Below are positions 1 through 8,010 of a DNA stretch of 38,365 bases, in pieces. The stretch spans positions 1 to 38,365 of the forward strand of contig CAMBUD010000016.1 in the NCBI GenBank assembly GCA_945871035.1, given 5' to 3'. The DNA comes from Planctomicrobium piriforme. Lineage in GTDB: Bacteria > Planctomycetota > Planctomycetia > Pirellulales > UBA1268. The notes under the pieces were generated by a model. The model worked only from the letters and a program-made list of their open reading frames with translations. It was not told where the DNA came from and made no database searches. A program made the position numbers and the translations under genes. The first letter of the stretch is position 1. The number at the start of each line of letters is the position of its first letter.

Positions 1-111
1 AAATGGGATTAAAAGAGAAAGAAACTAGCCTAAAATCTACCTTGCGTCGGTGCCCGTAAGGCTCCTAGTCTTCCCACTCCCTCCTGCGTTGGATGCGGGG
101 GAACCCGAGCG

Positions 112-115
112 GGAG
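112..115 (+). promoter_or_regulatory. Shine-Dalgarno for lpxD
   Basis: GGAG lies 8 nt before the ATG at 124. This favours that ATG over the in-frame TTG at 118, which would be only 2 nt from the motif. Confidence 0.55.
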
Positions 116-123
116 AATTGCCG

Positions 124-1263
124 ATGACACTGACACTCAAAATCCTTGCCGACCAACTCGGCGGCTTGCTTTTCGATGCCGCTGGAGCCGCCACAGGCGA
201 CGCTCAACGGCAGCAGATCATCGGCGCCGCAACGCTCGAAACGGCCGGCCCCCAAGACATCACGTTGGTCGACTCCACTGACAAAATCCATTTGCTTGCC
301 AAAAGCCGCGCCGGCGCCGCGATCGTGCCGCCGGGCTCTGGCCCGCTGGACCGTCCAACGATAGAAGTGGCCGATGTGCATCGGGCATTCGCTCTGGCAA
401 TTGTTGGCTTCCGGCCGCCGCGACCGGCCGAGCGGGTCGGCGTGAGCCCGCTGGCTGTTGTGCACCATACCGCGAGGATCGCAGCGGATGTGGATATCCA
501 TCCGCTGGCCACGATCGGCGCAGATGTGGAGATTGGTGTCGGGGCGATCATCCACTCCGGGGCCAGGATCATGGCCGGCTGTCGGATTGGAGCTGGCACG
601 ACGATTTTTCCCAATGCCGTACTCTATGAAGACACTCGCGTCGGCAAGCGTTGCCTCATCCATGCGGGCGCCACCGTGGGCGCCTACGGATTTGGCTACA
701 AGATTGTGGATGGTGCCTATGCGATATCCGCCCAACTCGGCTGGGTCGAGATTGGAAATGATGGAGAGATTGGGGCCAACACCACGATTGACAGGGGCAC
801 CTACGGACCCACAGTGATTGGCAACGGCACAAAGATCGACAACCTTGTGATGATCGCGCACAACTGCCGGCTCGGCGAGCACAACATGATCTGTTCGCAG
901 GTGGGTGTGGCGGGCAGTACCACCACTGGCGATTGGGTCGTGATGGCCGGGCAATGCGGCGTGCGGGACCACGTGCACATCGGCGACCGCGCCATTCTCG
1001 GGGCGCGGTCGGGGGTGTCCAACGACGTGCCGGCTCGCACCACCGTGCTGGGCGAGCCAGCCATTGAACTGCGGGAGCGAAAATTACAACTGGCCACGAT
1101 CAGCAAGCTGCCAGAGATGCGTAAATCTCTCAAGCAAATCAGCGCCCGTCTGGCAACGTTAGAGCAGGCAACCTTCGAACAGGCACCCCAATACACTGCC
1201 GAGCACACTGCCGAGCAGGGCTCGCCAGTGGTAGCAGTCGCCCCTGCCACCGAGGCCGCCTGA
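124..1263 (+). CDS. lpxD: UDP-3-O-acylglucosamine N-acyltransferase LpxD
   Basis: This enzyme adds the N-linked 3-hydroxyacyl chain to UDP-3-O-acylglucosamine, the third step of lipid A synthesis, in the cytosol. The protein is 379 aa. An N-terminal uridine-binding-like domain (about residues 1-105) is followed by a long left-handed beta-helix of hexapeptide repeats, with runs such as VDIHPLATIGADVEIGVGAI. The stretch NLVMIAHNCRLGEHN holds the expected catalytic histidine. A C-terminal helix (about 315-355) is followed by a low-complexity tail that contains a 12-nt duplication. The ATG at 124 is preferred because of GGAG at 112-115; a TTG lies at 118. lpxI follows after 18 nt, so the two are probably co-transcribed, which fits consecutive roles in lipid A synthesis. 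The family call is secure; only the start is slightly uncertain. Confidence 0.95.
   Translation: MTLTLKILADQLGGLLFDAAGAATGDAQRQQIIGAATLETAGPQDITLVDSTDKIHLLAKSRAGAAIVPPGSGPLDRPTIEVADVHRAFALAIVGFRPPRPAERVGVSPLAVVHHTARIAADVDIHPLATIGADVEIGVGAIIHSGARIMAGCRIGAGTTIFPNAVLYEDTRVGKRCLIHAGATVGAYGFGYKIVDGAYAISAQLGWVEIGNDGEIGANTTIDRGTYGPTVIGNGTKIDNLVMIAHNCRLGEHNMICSQVGVAGSTTTGDWVVMAGQCGVRDHVHIGDRAILGARSGVSNDVPARTTVLGEPAIELRERKLQLATISKLPEMRKSLKQISARLATLEQATFEQAPQYTAEHTAEQGSPVVAVAPATEAA
1195..1218 (+). repeat. 12-nt tandem duplication in lpxD tail
   Basis: Two copies of ACTGCCGAGCA(C/G) lie head to tail and keep the reading frame, encoding TAEHTAEQ in the unstructured C-terminal tail. They differ only at the last base, which suggests a recent slippage duplication. 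Confidence 0.8.
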
Positions 1264-1281
1264 CAACGGGACGCTAAAAAA

Positions 1282-2226
1282 ATGCGTGAATTCAGTCCGA
1301 GCACCACCATCCCGAGCGCTGAATTTCTGCAGCGACTGCGCGGAGAAACGATTGGCATTCTGGCGGGCTGGGGTCGCTTCCCGGTGGTGGTGGCCGAAGC
1401 CATCAAGCGGCACGGTGGCCGCACGGCGATTCTCTCGATTCGCGATCATGCCAGTGCAGAGATTGAGTCGCTTGCCGATGTGTATGGCACGGTAGGGGTG
1501 GCGGAAATCGGCCACGCGGTCGATTTCTTTCGGCGCCACGGTGCCGTGCGTGCCACCATGGCCGGCAAGATTCACAAGACAAAGCTCTTTGCGCGGGCCG
1601 CATGGATCCGCCATCTGCCCGACTGGCGTGGGTTGCAGACATTCTGGCCACACTTCATCAGCCGTCGTCGGGACAACCGCGACGACTCCTTGCTCCGCGC
1701 AATCACCGCTGCGTTTGAAGCCGGCGGCGTGCACATGTGTCCGGCCACGGTCTTTGCCCCAGAGTTGCTGGCAGTGAATGGTCTATTGGCCGGTCGTCCG
1801 CTGACGGCGACCGAGATGGCGGACGTTGCCTTTGGTTGGCGGCTGGCCAAACAACTCGGCCAGCTCGACATCGGTCAGACAGTGGTCGTGAAAAATCGTG
1901 CCCCCATGGCGTTGGAGGCTATTGAGGGAACAGACGATTGCATCCGCCGCGCTGGGCGGCTCTGTGCTTCTGGCGGAATGGTTGTTGTCAAAGTGGCTAA
2001 GCCACAGCAGGATCTGCGTTTTGATATGCCAACGATTGGCGTCGGAACGCTGCAATCCCTGCGGGCGGCGGGGGCAAGAGTGTTGGCCATCGAGGCCGGC
2101 AGAACCATCCTTGTCGATGCCGATCAATTGACCGACTGTGCCGTTCGCAGCGGCCTTACGATTGCCAGTTTTTTCGACAACGACGGCACGCCGCAGTTGC
2201 AATCGGCACCTTCAGCCGCTGCTTGA
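1282..2226 (+). CDS. lpxI: UDP-2,3-diacylglucosamine pyrophosphatase LpxI (DUF1009)
   Basis: LpxI hydrolyses UDP-2,3-diacylglucosamine to lipid X and UMP. It is an alternative to LpxH and is used by many bacteria outside the Gammaproteobacteria. The protein is 314 aa. The N-terminal half begins with IGILAGWGRFPVVVAEA and carries MAGKIHKTKLF; the C-terminal half has VVVKNRAPMALEAIEGTD, GGMVVVKVAKPQQDLRFDMP and PTIGVGTL. The Asp in the DMPTIG motif matches the catalytic position known for this family. It lies 18 nt downstream of lpxD, the usual lipid A gene context. The ATG at 1282 has no strong Shine-Dalgarno, only an A-rich stretch. Length and motif order are normal. Confidence 0.93.
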   Translation: MREFSPSTTIPSAEFLQRLRGETIGILAGWGRFPVVVAEAIKRHGGRTAILSIRDHASAEIESLADVYGTVGVAEIGHAVDFFRRHGAVRATMAGKIHKTKLFARAAWIRHLPDWRGLQTFWPHFISRRRDNRDDSLLRAITAAFEAGGVHMCPATVFAPELLAVNGLLAGRPLTATEMADVAFGWRLAKQLGQLDIGQTVVVKNRAPMALEAIEGTDDCIRRAGRLCASGGMVVVKVAKPQQDLRFDMPTIGVGTLQSLRAAGARVLAIEAGRTILVDADQLTDCAVRSGLTIASFFDNDGTPQLQSAPSAAA

Positions 2227-2253
2227 ACGCCAAAAGCGGGGCGAGCGTATACT
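2223..2253 (+). promoter_or_regulatory. Possible promoter for exported methyltransferase
   Basis: TTGAAC at 2223-2228 and TATACT at 2248-2253 resemble -35 and -10 boxes with a 19-nt spacer, which is rather long. Initiation about 7 nt after the -10 would fall just before the ATG at 2264 and give a nearly leaderless mRNA. This is a visual match only. Confidence 0.3.
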
Positions 2254-2263
2254 CATCGTCACT

Positions 2264-3124
2264 ATGAGAAGAATCGCGTGCGCTCTGCTGTGGATGCTGT
2301 TGTGGATGCTACTGGTCAATCAGCATCGCACTGGCGATGCGCAGACGGCCACTGAGCAGACAGCCACTGAGCAGACAGCGACTGAGCAGACGGCGAACGA
2401 GCAGACGGCGACTGAGCAGGCAGCAAACGAGCAGACCGTCGCCGACGATTCGCTGCCGGTCGATCTAGCGGTCGATTCTGCGATCGCCATCCCTGCGCCG
2501 CAGACGCATCACATGGGTCGGGAAATCGCACAGACGATGCACTACACCGGTGCACCGTGGTTGGTGCGAGAGAGCCGACAGCGGGAGGAAGATTGCCGGT
2601 TATTATTAGAAGCGTTGGCGATCCAACCCGGGCAAACTGTTTGCGACATGGGATGCGGCAACGGCTTCTACACGTTGGAACTGGCCCGTCTCGTCGGGCC
2701 CAAGGGGCTCGTCTACGCGGTCGATATTCAGCCGCAGATGCTGCGATTGCTAGCCCGCCGCGCAGCCGAGGAACGTCTGAAAAATATTAAGCCTGTGCTG
2801 GGAACGGCGATCGACCCGCGTTTGCCGATGGGCACGATCGATCTGGTGCTGTGTATCGATGTCTACCACGAGTTTTCCCACCCCGACCAAATGCTCGCGC
2901 GGATCAGGGAAAGCCTGTCTCCTGACGGTCGACTGGTATTGGCGGAATTTCGCGGTGAGGACTTGGCCGTGCCCATCAAACCGCTCCATAAAATGACAAA
3001 AGCTCAGGTCCAGGCCGAAATAGAGCCAGCCGGCTACAAGATTGCCCGAGAATTCGACCGACTCCCTTGGCAGCACCTCCTTTTTCTGGCACCCCAAGAG
3101 GGAGTCGCTCAGACCCCTCCATAA
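2264..3124 (+). CDS. Exported SAM-dependent methyltransferase-like protein
   Basis: The protein is 286 aa. It starts MRRIACALLWMLL, a clear signal-peptide-like segment, and continues into six imperfect QTATE-type pentapeptides encoded by a 15-nt tandem repeat. From about residue 85 it is a class I methyltransferase: VCDMGCGNGFYTLELARLVG is the SAM-binding motif I, VYAVDIQPQML is motif II, and DLVLCIDVYHEF is the motif IV region. The substrate is unknown. Exported proteins with this fold occur in planctomycetes, but SAM is not expected outside the cytoplasm, so either the signal is not cleaved or the fold has another role. The frame is open upstream to 2138, inside lpxI; the ATG at 2264 is chosen because the signal sequence begins there. 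An intergenic stretch of 277 nt follows. Confidence 0.8.
   Translation: MRRIACALLWMLLWMLLVNQHRTGDAQTATEQTATEQTATEQTANEQTATEQAANEQTVADDSLPVDLAVDSAIAIPAPQTHHMGREIAQTMHYTGAPWLVRESRQREEDCRLLLEALAIQPGQTVCDMGCGNGFYTLELARLVGPKGLVYAVDIQPQMLRLLARRAAEERLKNIKPVLGTAIDPRLPMGTIDLVLCIDVYHEFSHPDQMLARIRESLSPDGRLVLAEFRGEDLAVPIKPLHKMTKAQVQAEIEPAGYKIAREFDRLPWQHLLFLAPQEGVAQTPP
2342..2431 (+). repeat. 15-nt tandem repeat, six units
   Basis: Six imperfect copies of a 15-nt unit (CAGACGGCCACTGAG type) encode QTATE, QTATE, QTATE, QTANE, QTATE and QAANE. A seventh, partial copy follows. The period is a multiple of three, so copy number can change without a frameshift. It sits just after the signal sequence and probably forms a flexible spacer. 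Confidence 0.95.
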
Positions 3125-3276
3125 CAAAAACCGTCGTTTTTCAGGGCATTTCCGTAATTTGGGCGGATTGGGCCAAGGCCATAGAGCTACCCCAAGCCGT
3201 TTTCTCTTCCAAGAATAGTCCTTTTTTTGATGGGAGCCCAAAAAAAGAAGTGAGAAATTTTTTCAGCTTTGATTGT

Positions 3277-3299
3277 TTTGGACGGTCATGTTGCTACAC
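3277..3299 (+). promoter_or_regulatory. Possible promoter for sigma-54 activator gene
   Basis: Within the 277-nt gap upstream of the activator gene, the segment ending TTGCTACACTAAAC contains TACACT as a -10-like box. TTGTTT lies about 16 nt before it as a weak -35. An A/T-rich inverted repeat (T7/A7, 3221-3247) lies just upstream. Confidence is low. Confidence 0.3.
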
Positions 3300-3401
3300 T
3301 AAACGGGTTCGCTTTTCTTCTTTGGGTCAGTTGCGATAGTTCTGGTGGGATTTTCAACAAAATAAAAATCGATCCAAGACCAAACACACACCGCACGCAC
3401 A

Positions 3402-4487
3402 ATGTCTATCAAACTCAACTTTGCGAATGCTGCTCGTGCGTCGCGCGATCCTCAGGGTGGATCGCTCGACCCGACCGTGTTGGGTAACAGAGCCACTGGG
3501 TTGTTAGGCGAGACTTCCGCACCAGTTTCCAAAGAAGCATCAGCAACCACATCTGCCGCCGATGGAATCAGCAATTGGGTGTTGGGTGGCAACGCTGCCA
3601 TGCGACGCATTGCTCAGTCGATTCAGCGTGCTGCCGAGGTGGAGTGCACGGTTCTCATCTCAGGTGAAACCGGCACTGGCAAGGAACTGTGGGCCCGATT
3701 GCTGCATCGCAGTGGTCCACGCAAAGACAAAACATTTATCCCAGTTAACTGCGCCGCACTCACGCCTTCGCTGGCCGAGAGCCAGTTGTTCGGTCATGAG
3801 AAGGGCGCATTCACCGGCGCGCAGGGCCGTTCGCTCGGTATCTTTCGCGCTGCTCAAGGGGGCGTGATCTTCCTCGATGAGATCGGGGAAATGCCGGCGG
3901 AGTTGCAGCCTAAGCTGTTGCGAGTTTTGCAACAGCGCGAAGTCTTGCCAGTTGGTGCCTCTGTGCCTGTGCCGATCGATGTGCAGGTAGTGGCTGCCAC
4001 TAATCGCAATCTTGAAGTTGAAGTTGAAAAGGGATCTTTCCGCGAAGACCTCTACTACCGACTCAACATGATTGAGCTTCGCGTGCCGTCGCTGCGCGAC
4101 CGCATGGAAGACATTCCGGAGTTCATCAATTTCTTTACCCGACAGTACGCGGTTAAGTATCGCTTGCCGGTCTGGCGTCCATCTGCCGAAGTGCTGGAGC
4201 AATTCTGTCTATTCGACTGGCCCGGTAATGTGCGGCAGCTATCGCATGTGATCGAACAGGCGTATGTGTTGCAGATTGAGCCGCAACTGCCGGTGCGAGC
4301 GGGAGCCGTCAAAAATGCGATGCGCAGCGGTGGCCTGCCATGCCTTGATCTGACAAAGCTCCGTCAGCAGGCGATTAAGCAAGCCCTTGATACTACGCGC
4401 GGGCACAAGGCCCGTGCCGCCAAGCTGCTCGGTGTTCATGCCAACACGCTCACTCGCATGCTGCGGGACGATGGCCTAGCCGAATAA
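3402..4487 (+). CDS. Sigma-54-dependent transcriptional activator, no receiver domain
   Basis: The 361-aa protein is an AAA+ enhancer-binding protein that remodels RNA polymerase containing sigma-54. Residues 1-58 are a low-complexity, Ser/Ala/Thr-rich leader without a receiver, GAF or PAS domain. The AAA+ domain follows: Walker A GETGTGKE (88-95), the sigma-54 contact loop GAFTGA (135-140), Walker B GGVIFLDE (153-160), then VAATNRNL, FREDLYYRLN and WPGNVRQL. A Fis-type helix-turn-helix (about 318-357, HKARAAKLLGVHANTLTRML) ends the protein. No sensor kinase gene is adjacent, so it may be constitutive or controlled by an unlinked partner. No convincing TGGCAC-N5-TTGC promoter was seen nearby, so its targets are unknown. 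Confidence 0.93.
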   Translation: MSIKLNFANAARASRDPQGGSLDPTVLGNRATGLLGETSAPVSKEASATTSAADGISNWVLGGNAAMRRIAQSIQRAAEVECTVLISGETGTGKELWARLLHRSGPRKDKTFIPVNCAALTPSLAESQLFGHEKGAFTGAQGRSLGIFRAAQGGVIFLDEIGEMPAELQPKLLRVLQQREVLPVGASVPVPIDVQVVAATNRNLEVEVEKGSFREDLYYRLNMIELRVPSLRDRMEDIPEFINFFTRQYAVKYRLPVWRPSAEVLEQFCLFDWPGNVRQLSHVIEQAYVLQIEPQLPVRAGAVKNAMRSGGLPCLDLTKLRQQAIKQALDTTRGHKARAAKLLGVHANTLTRMLRDDGLAE

Positions 4488-4494
4488 GCGGCTT

Positions 4495-4530
4495 TCACGC
4501 TCCAGCAACCGGTCACGCTCTAGCAACTGG
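4495..4530 (+). repeat. 18-nt tandem duplication
   Basis: Two head-to-tail copies of TCACGCTCCAGCAACCGG with two mismatches lie in the 134-nt gap between convergent genes, starting 8 nt after the activator stop codon. They are followed by CCAGATTCTGG, an imperfect palindrome. There is no U-tract, so it is not a classical terminator. Confidence 0.85.
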
Positions 4531-4621
4531 GGCCAGATTCTGGATCATGACGGATCATGCTGACGGCCTGAAGCAGGCTGTCCTCTCAAGTTCTGTCAAA
4601 GTGCCCTGGCAAAAGTCGCAG

Positions 4622-5017
4622 CTAGGGCAGCTTGCAGGTGCCTTCATCGCAGGTTTTGTCGCAATGTCGGCCAGCAATCCTGAAGCGGTTGCGGGCGATC
4701 CAGCCGTAGAGGATTTTCCACAGCGGCAGCGTGCCGGGAATGTGGAGCACAATTGCCAGCGGCCACAGCAATACGAGCGTGCGTGAAAGATACCGCACGG
4801 CCTGCGCACCGCCATGGGAACAGCCACTTTTTTCAACGACAACCATCTGCGCCAGTAGAGTTTCCCGAGTGATCTCTGGAAAATCTACTGCCACACTGGC
4901 AGCGTGTAGGGAAGTAAACGTTAGCCGGCCACAAATGTCGAGCCGTCGCAGCAAGGCAATCTGACTTCGACAAAAGCGACACTCTCCATCATAGAGAACA
5001 GTGTCGTGGGTATGCAT
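4622..5017 (-). CDS. DCC-family thiol-disulfide oxidoreductase-like protein (DUF393)
   Basis: The 131-aa protein has the DCC-family signature at its N-terminus, VLYDGECRFCRSQI, with the DGxCxxC motif at about residues 10-16. The mid-section (LLAQMVVVEKSG, AVRYLSRTLVLLWPL) and the tail LYGWIARNRFRI match the usual layout of the family. The family is thioredoxin-like and thought to act in thiol-disulfide exchange; the substrate is unknown. Two further Cys near the C-terminus (KTCDEGTC) form a second CxxxxC pair. It lies 12 nt downstream of a small membrane-protein gene, itself downstream of ftsH, so the three may form one minus-strand transcript. The length is normal for the family. Confidence 0.85.
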   Translation of the reverse strand: MHTHDTVLYDGECRFCRSQIALLRRLDICGRLTFTSLHAASVAVDFPEITRETLLAQMVVVEKSGCSHGGAQAVRYLSRTLVLLWPLAIVLHIPGTLPLWKILYGWIARNRFRIAGRHCDKTCDEGTCKLP

Positions 5018-5029
5018 GCGAACAGTCGC

Positions 5030-5245
5030 TTACTCTTTGACAAGTTTTGATGGCAGCGTGCAAAAGTTGAGGATCGTTACCGCCCCGGCTGATAGCAGGC
5101 ACCAGGGCGCCCAGTCGGGAGCGGAGAAAGGACGGGCAACACTGCGACCGTCTAGGGGTAAAAGAATAGCTGAGTCGACAAATAGGAGTTCGAAGCCCAG
5201 CGCGCAGGCAAAGATTCCGGCAGCAAGAAAAAAGCTCTTCCACAT
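5030..5245 (-). CDS. Small membrane protein, function unknown
   Basis: The 71-aa protein begins MWKSFFLAAGIFACALG and has a second hydrophobic segment ending LLSAGAVTILNF, so two membrane-spanning helices are likely. Between them a short loop contains DSAILLPLDG. The frame is open to 5332, which would add 29 basic, non-hydrophobic residues; the ATG at 5245 is preferred because it places a Lys directly before the first helix. It lies between ftsH and the DCC gene on the same strand. I do not recognise a characterised family. The overall pattern resembles short planctomycete membrane proteins of unknown role. Confidence 0.65.
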   Translation of the reverse strand: MWKSFFLAAGIFACALGFELLFVDSAILLPLDGRSVARPFSAPDWAPWCLLSAGAVTILNFCTLPSKLVKE

Positions 5246-5409
5246 AGTTTTGAGTGCGCCACAAAGGTGGCGTCGATTCTTTCGTTGGAGGGTGCCACGG
5301 CCACGGGGCACCTTAGTCCGGTCATCGGTCATTGGCTAGATTCTTCTGCAGCAGACCGACGGCACCGCAGAAGATAACGGTTGCAGCGGTTGAACGATGG
5401 TCATAGCTC

Positions 5410-7569
5410 TTACACGGCCGCTGGTGCATCCGCAGTCGCTCCGGAACCGTCGTCGACTGCCGGAGATTCTGCGTCTGTCGGACTTGCTGGCCGCATGGGT
5501 CGCAGCGTGGTGTCGGTGCCGGGCACGAGTTGCGGCGTGCCTGTTGAAGCTTCGACAATCACACGCAGTTCGCTGCCATCGATCACCTCCGATTCGATCA
5601 GGCGGCGCATCACCGCCTCCAGCGCAGCACGACGATTTTCAATGATCCGCCGCACGCGTTCAATTGCTGTCTGGATGATCTGATTGACCTGCTCGTCAAT
5701 CTCACGGGCAGTTTGTTCGCTGTGACTACGGGCGCGGGAGAGGTCGACACCGGCAGCGGCCAGAAATGGTGACCGTGGGCTTTCGCGATAGGTGACGCGA
5801 CCCAGCCGGCTCATGCCGTAGTCCATCACCATTGCGCGCGCTATCTCGCTGGCTCGCTCTAGGTCGTTTTGGGCACCCGTAGAGACATCCGCATACACGA
5901 TCTCCTCTGCGATCGTGCCGGCTAGCAACACCTGAATGCGGCTTTCTAACTCGCTTTGTGTGAGCAGATAGCGGTCGTCTTCTGGCCGCTGCATGGTGTA
6001 GCCCAGTGCGGCTAAGCCCCGTGGAATGATCGACACTTTATGCACCGGATCGGTGTTGGGGAGCGAAAAAGCAACGAGTGCATGCGCCGCTTCGTGGTAG
6101 GCAACTCGCTTCTTTTCATCCTCGTGAATGACGCGTTTCTTCTTTTCCAAACCCGCTGTTACGCGTTCCACACCTTCGTCAAACTCCTCCATGCCCACAG
6201 ATGTTTTATTGTTGCGCGCTGCCAGCAGGGCAGCTTCGTTGACGAGATTGGCGAGGTCTGCCCCAACGAACCCCGATGTGATCCGGGCAATCTGCTCTAG
6301 TTTTACAGCTGGGTTGAGCTTCACGTGGGCGACGTGCACCTTGAGAATGGCTTCACGTCCACGCACGTCTGGCCGATCAACAAGCACATGTCGATCAAAT
6401 CTGCCCGGTCGCAAGAGCGCCGGATCGAGCGTCTCGGGGCGATTGGTAGCCGCCATTACGATCACGCCGCTGTTGGTACCAAAGCCGTCCATCTCGACGA
6501 GCAGAGCGTTGAGAGTTTGTTCCCGTTCGTCGTTCCCGCCTACCACGCTACTGCCGCGCGTCTTGCCAAGCGCGTCGAGTTCGTCAATAAAAACAATGCA
6601 GGGAGCCTTGGCCTGCGCTTGCTGAAACATATCGCGCACGCGGGCGGCGCCCACGCCGACAAACATCTCGACAAAATCGCTACCCGAGAGCCCAAAGAAA
6701 GGGACCCCCGCCTCACCGGCGATGGCCTTGGCGAGCAGTGTTTTGCCAGTCCCAGGTGGTCCGACGAGCAACACGCCCTTGGGAATGTGCCCACCGAGCA
6801 CCTGATATTTTTCGGGGCTGCGTAAAAACTCCACCACTTCACGGAGTTCGTCGACGGCTTCATCGATGCCGGCAACCTCGTCAAATGTGATCCCGAGTTC
6901 CTCCTGTGCATACATCTTGCCGCGACTGCGGCCAAACGCCATCGGACTGCCAGCACCTCCAAGCCGTCGGAGCATCAAAAAAAAGACGATGCCAAAGAGG
7001 CTCATGAGGAAGACCATCGGTAGCCAATTGCGCCACGGACTGGGAGCCTCCTCGTACCGAAAAGGCACGTGGCATTCGGCTAACAATTTGGAAAGCTGGC
7101 CTTCGGAATTTTCACTCGGTAATTTGGCAGTGTGGAAGCGGCGGGTTGTGATGACCGGGCCAACCGTGCTGTTCGGGTTGGTTGGAGCCTCCGTTTTCGC
7201 AGGCTCGACCGCTGGTTTTGTAGTGCGTTCACCAACGGTACCTGAAACCTGAAAAGCCCCAATGACCACGTCCTGCAGATCGCCGTAGCGACCGGCCGAT
7301 TTTGGATCGCTACCGCGCTGGACAATTTCAATCCAGCGGGCAGAATCGCTGGGGTTGTTGGTCTCTGGCGCCCCGCTAGCCCGGCTCGATGCACGGATCA
7401 GTTTTTCTAAATCGCTGTACGACAGTTCGACATCCGGCGTGGAGTTGATCAAGCTCATGGCAAACAGGCCAGCCACAGCAGCGGCGATCAAGGACCAGAC
7501 AAGATTGGGGCCGGCCCATGCTGGACGACGATCGGCGGGCCGTTTGGGAGCTTCGCGGTTTTTTGTCAT
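5410..7569 (-). CDS. ftsH: ATP-dependent zinc metalloprotease FtsH
   Basis: FtsH is a membrane-anchored AAA+ protease that degrades misfolded membrane proteins and selected regulators; in Escherichia coli one target is LpxC, of the lipid A pathway. The protein is 719 aa. TM1 lies near residues 23-41 and TM2 near 183-201, with an extended periplasmic segment between them rich in Pro, Thr and Glu (about 105-140). The AAA domain has Walker A GPPGTGKT (270-277), Walker B IVFIDELD (325-332) and the arginine-finger region [11 protein letters not shown]. The protease domain has the zinc site HEAAH (492-496) and a likely third ligand, the Asp of [11 protein letters not shown] (about 569). The C-terminal tail is Ala/Pro/Thr-rich. 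The ATG at 7569 is the only sensible start. A 441-nt gap separates it from the divergent dxr. Confidence 0.97.
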   Translation of the reverse strand: MTKNREAPKRPADRRPAWAGPNLVWSLIAAAVAGLFAMSLINSTPDVELSYSDLEKLIRASSRASGAPETNNPSDSARWIEIVQRGSDPKSAGRYGDLQDVVIGAFQVSGTVGERTTKPAVEPAKTEAPTNPNSTVGPVITTRRFHTAKLPSENSEGQLSKLLAECHVPFRYEEAPSPWRNWLPMVFLMSLFGIVFFLMLRRLGGAGSPMAFGRSRGKMYAQEELGITFDEVAGIDEAVDELREVVEFLRSPEKYQVLGGHIPKGVLLVGPPGTGKTLLAKAIAGEAGVPFFGLSGSDFVEMFVGVGAARVRDMFQQAQAKAPCIVFIDELDALGKTRGSSVVGGNDEREQTLNALLVEMDGFGTNSGVIVMAATNRPETLDPALLRPGRFDRHVLVDRPDVRGREAILKVHVAHVKLNPAVKLEQIARITSGFVGADLANLVNEAALLAARNNKTSVGMEEFDEGVERVTAGLEKKKRVIHEDEKKRVAYHEAAHALVAFSLPNTDPVHKVSIIPRGLAALGYTMQRPEDDRYLLTQSELESRIQVLLAGTIAEEIVYADVSTGAQNDLERASEIARAMVMDYGMSRLGRVTYRESPRSPFLAAAGVDLSRARSHSEQTAREIDEQVNQIIQTAIERVRRIIENRRAALEAVMRRLIESEVIDGSELRVIVEASTGTPQLVPGTDTTLRPMRPASPTDAESPAVDDGSGATADAPAAV

Positions 7570-8010
7570 GGTGGAAGCGGGGATCCATTTTTTGTTTTGG
7601 TTTTTGTTTTGGCAGGCACTTTACAGAAACGATGCAAGACGACACTGTGAACACGAGCAAAATCAAAACACGAGCAGAATCGAAAAAATGACTAGCCAGC
7701 ACGATGAGACTACAGCAAAGATCATCTTAGGCAGAGGGAAAGCCTGCGACAATTCAGAGAAGTCTTTGCCACACTGCAGCCACTCCAGACAGCACGGACC
7801 CGACAAAAAGAACCCCGACAAGCAATTTTCTGCAGTCCTGCCAAACCGCTGAAACAGTCAAAAAGACTGGAGCGTAACAGACCGCAAAGTGGCATTTTCG
7901 TCTGCAAACTCGTACACTGACTACACTCAGCGATCGCGACAGTCCTCACCCCACCGGCCCACCACGTGCATTTTTCCAGCAGCAGAGCATCCGTTGGCAG
8001 CAATCAGCAC
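7570..8010. other. Divergent intergenic region between ftsH and dxr
   Basis: This 441-nt gap must hold the promoters of both divergent genes. I see no convincing coding sequence. On the ftsH side is a perfect 12-nt tandem repeat (7589-7612). On the dxr side TACACT occurs twice, 9 nt apart (about 7912-7926), as possible -10 elements, without a clear -35. An in-frame GTG at 7966 could extend Dxr by 15 residues, but they show no family similarity. Confidence 0.5.
7589..7612 (+). repeat. Perfect 12-nt tandem repeat upstream of ftsH
   Basis: Two exact copies of TTTTTGTTTTGG lie head to tail, 20-43 nt upstream of the ftsH ATG. In the ftsH mRNA they would form an unstructured CA-rich leader, so they may affect translation. 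Confidence 0.9.

Noticed and set aside
37..978. 313-aa minus-strand ORF opposite lpxD
   Set aside because: It mirrors the GC-rich codon pattern of lpxD, has no recognisable motif and overlaps a secure gene along its whole length.
3221..3247. T7/A7 inverted repeat with an 11-nt loop
   Set aside because: It would place the T-run before and the A-run after the stem, the reverse of an intrinsic terminator. The stem is weak, so no function is claimed.
4547..4786. 79-aa plus-strand ORF between the activator and DCC genes
   Set aside because: Mostly antisense to the DCC gene, with no signal or motif. The DCC protein is a clear family member.
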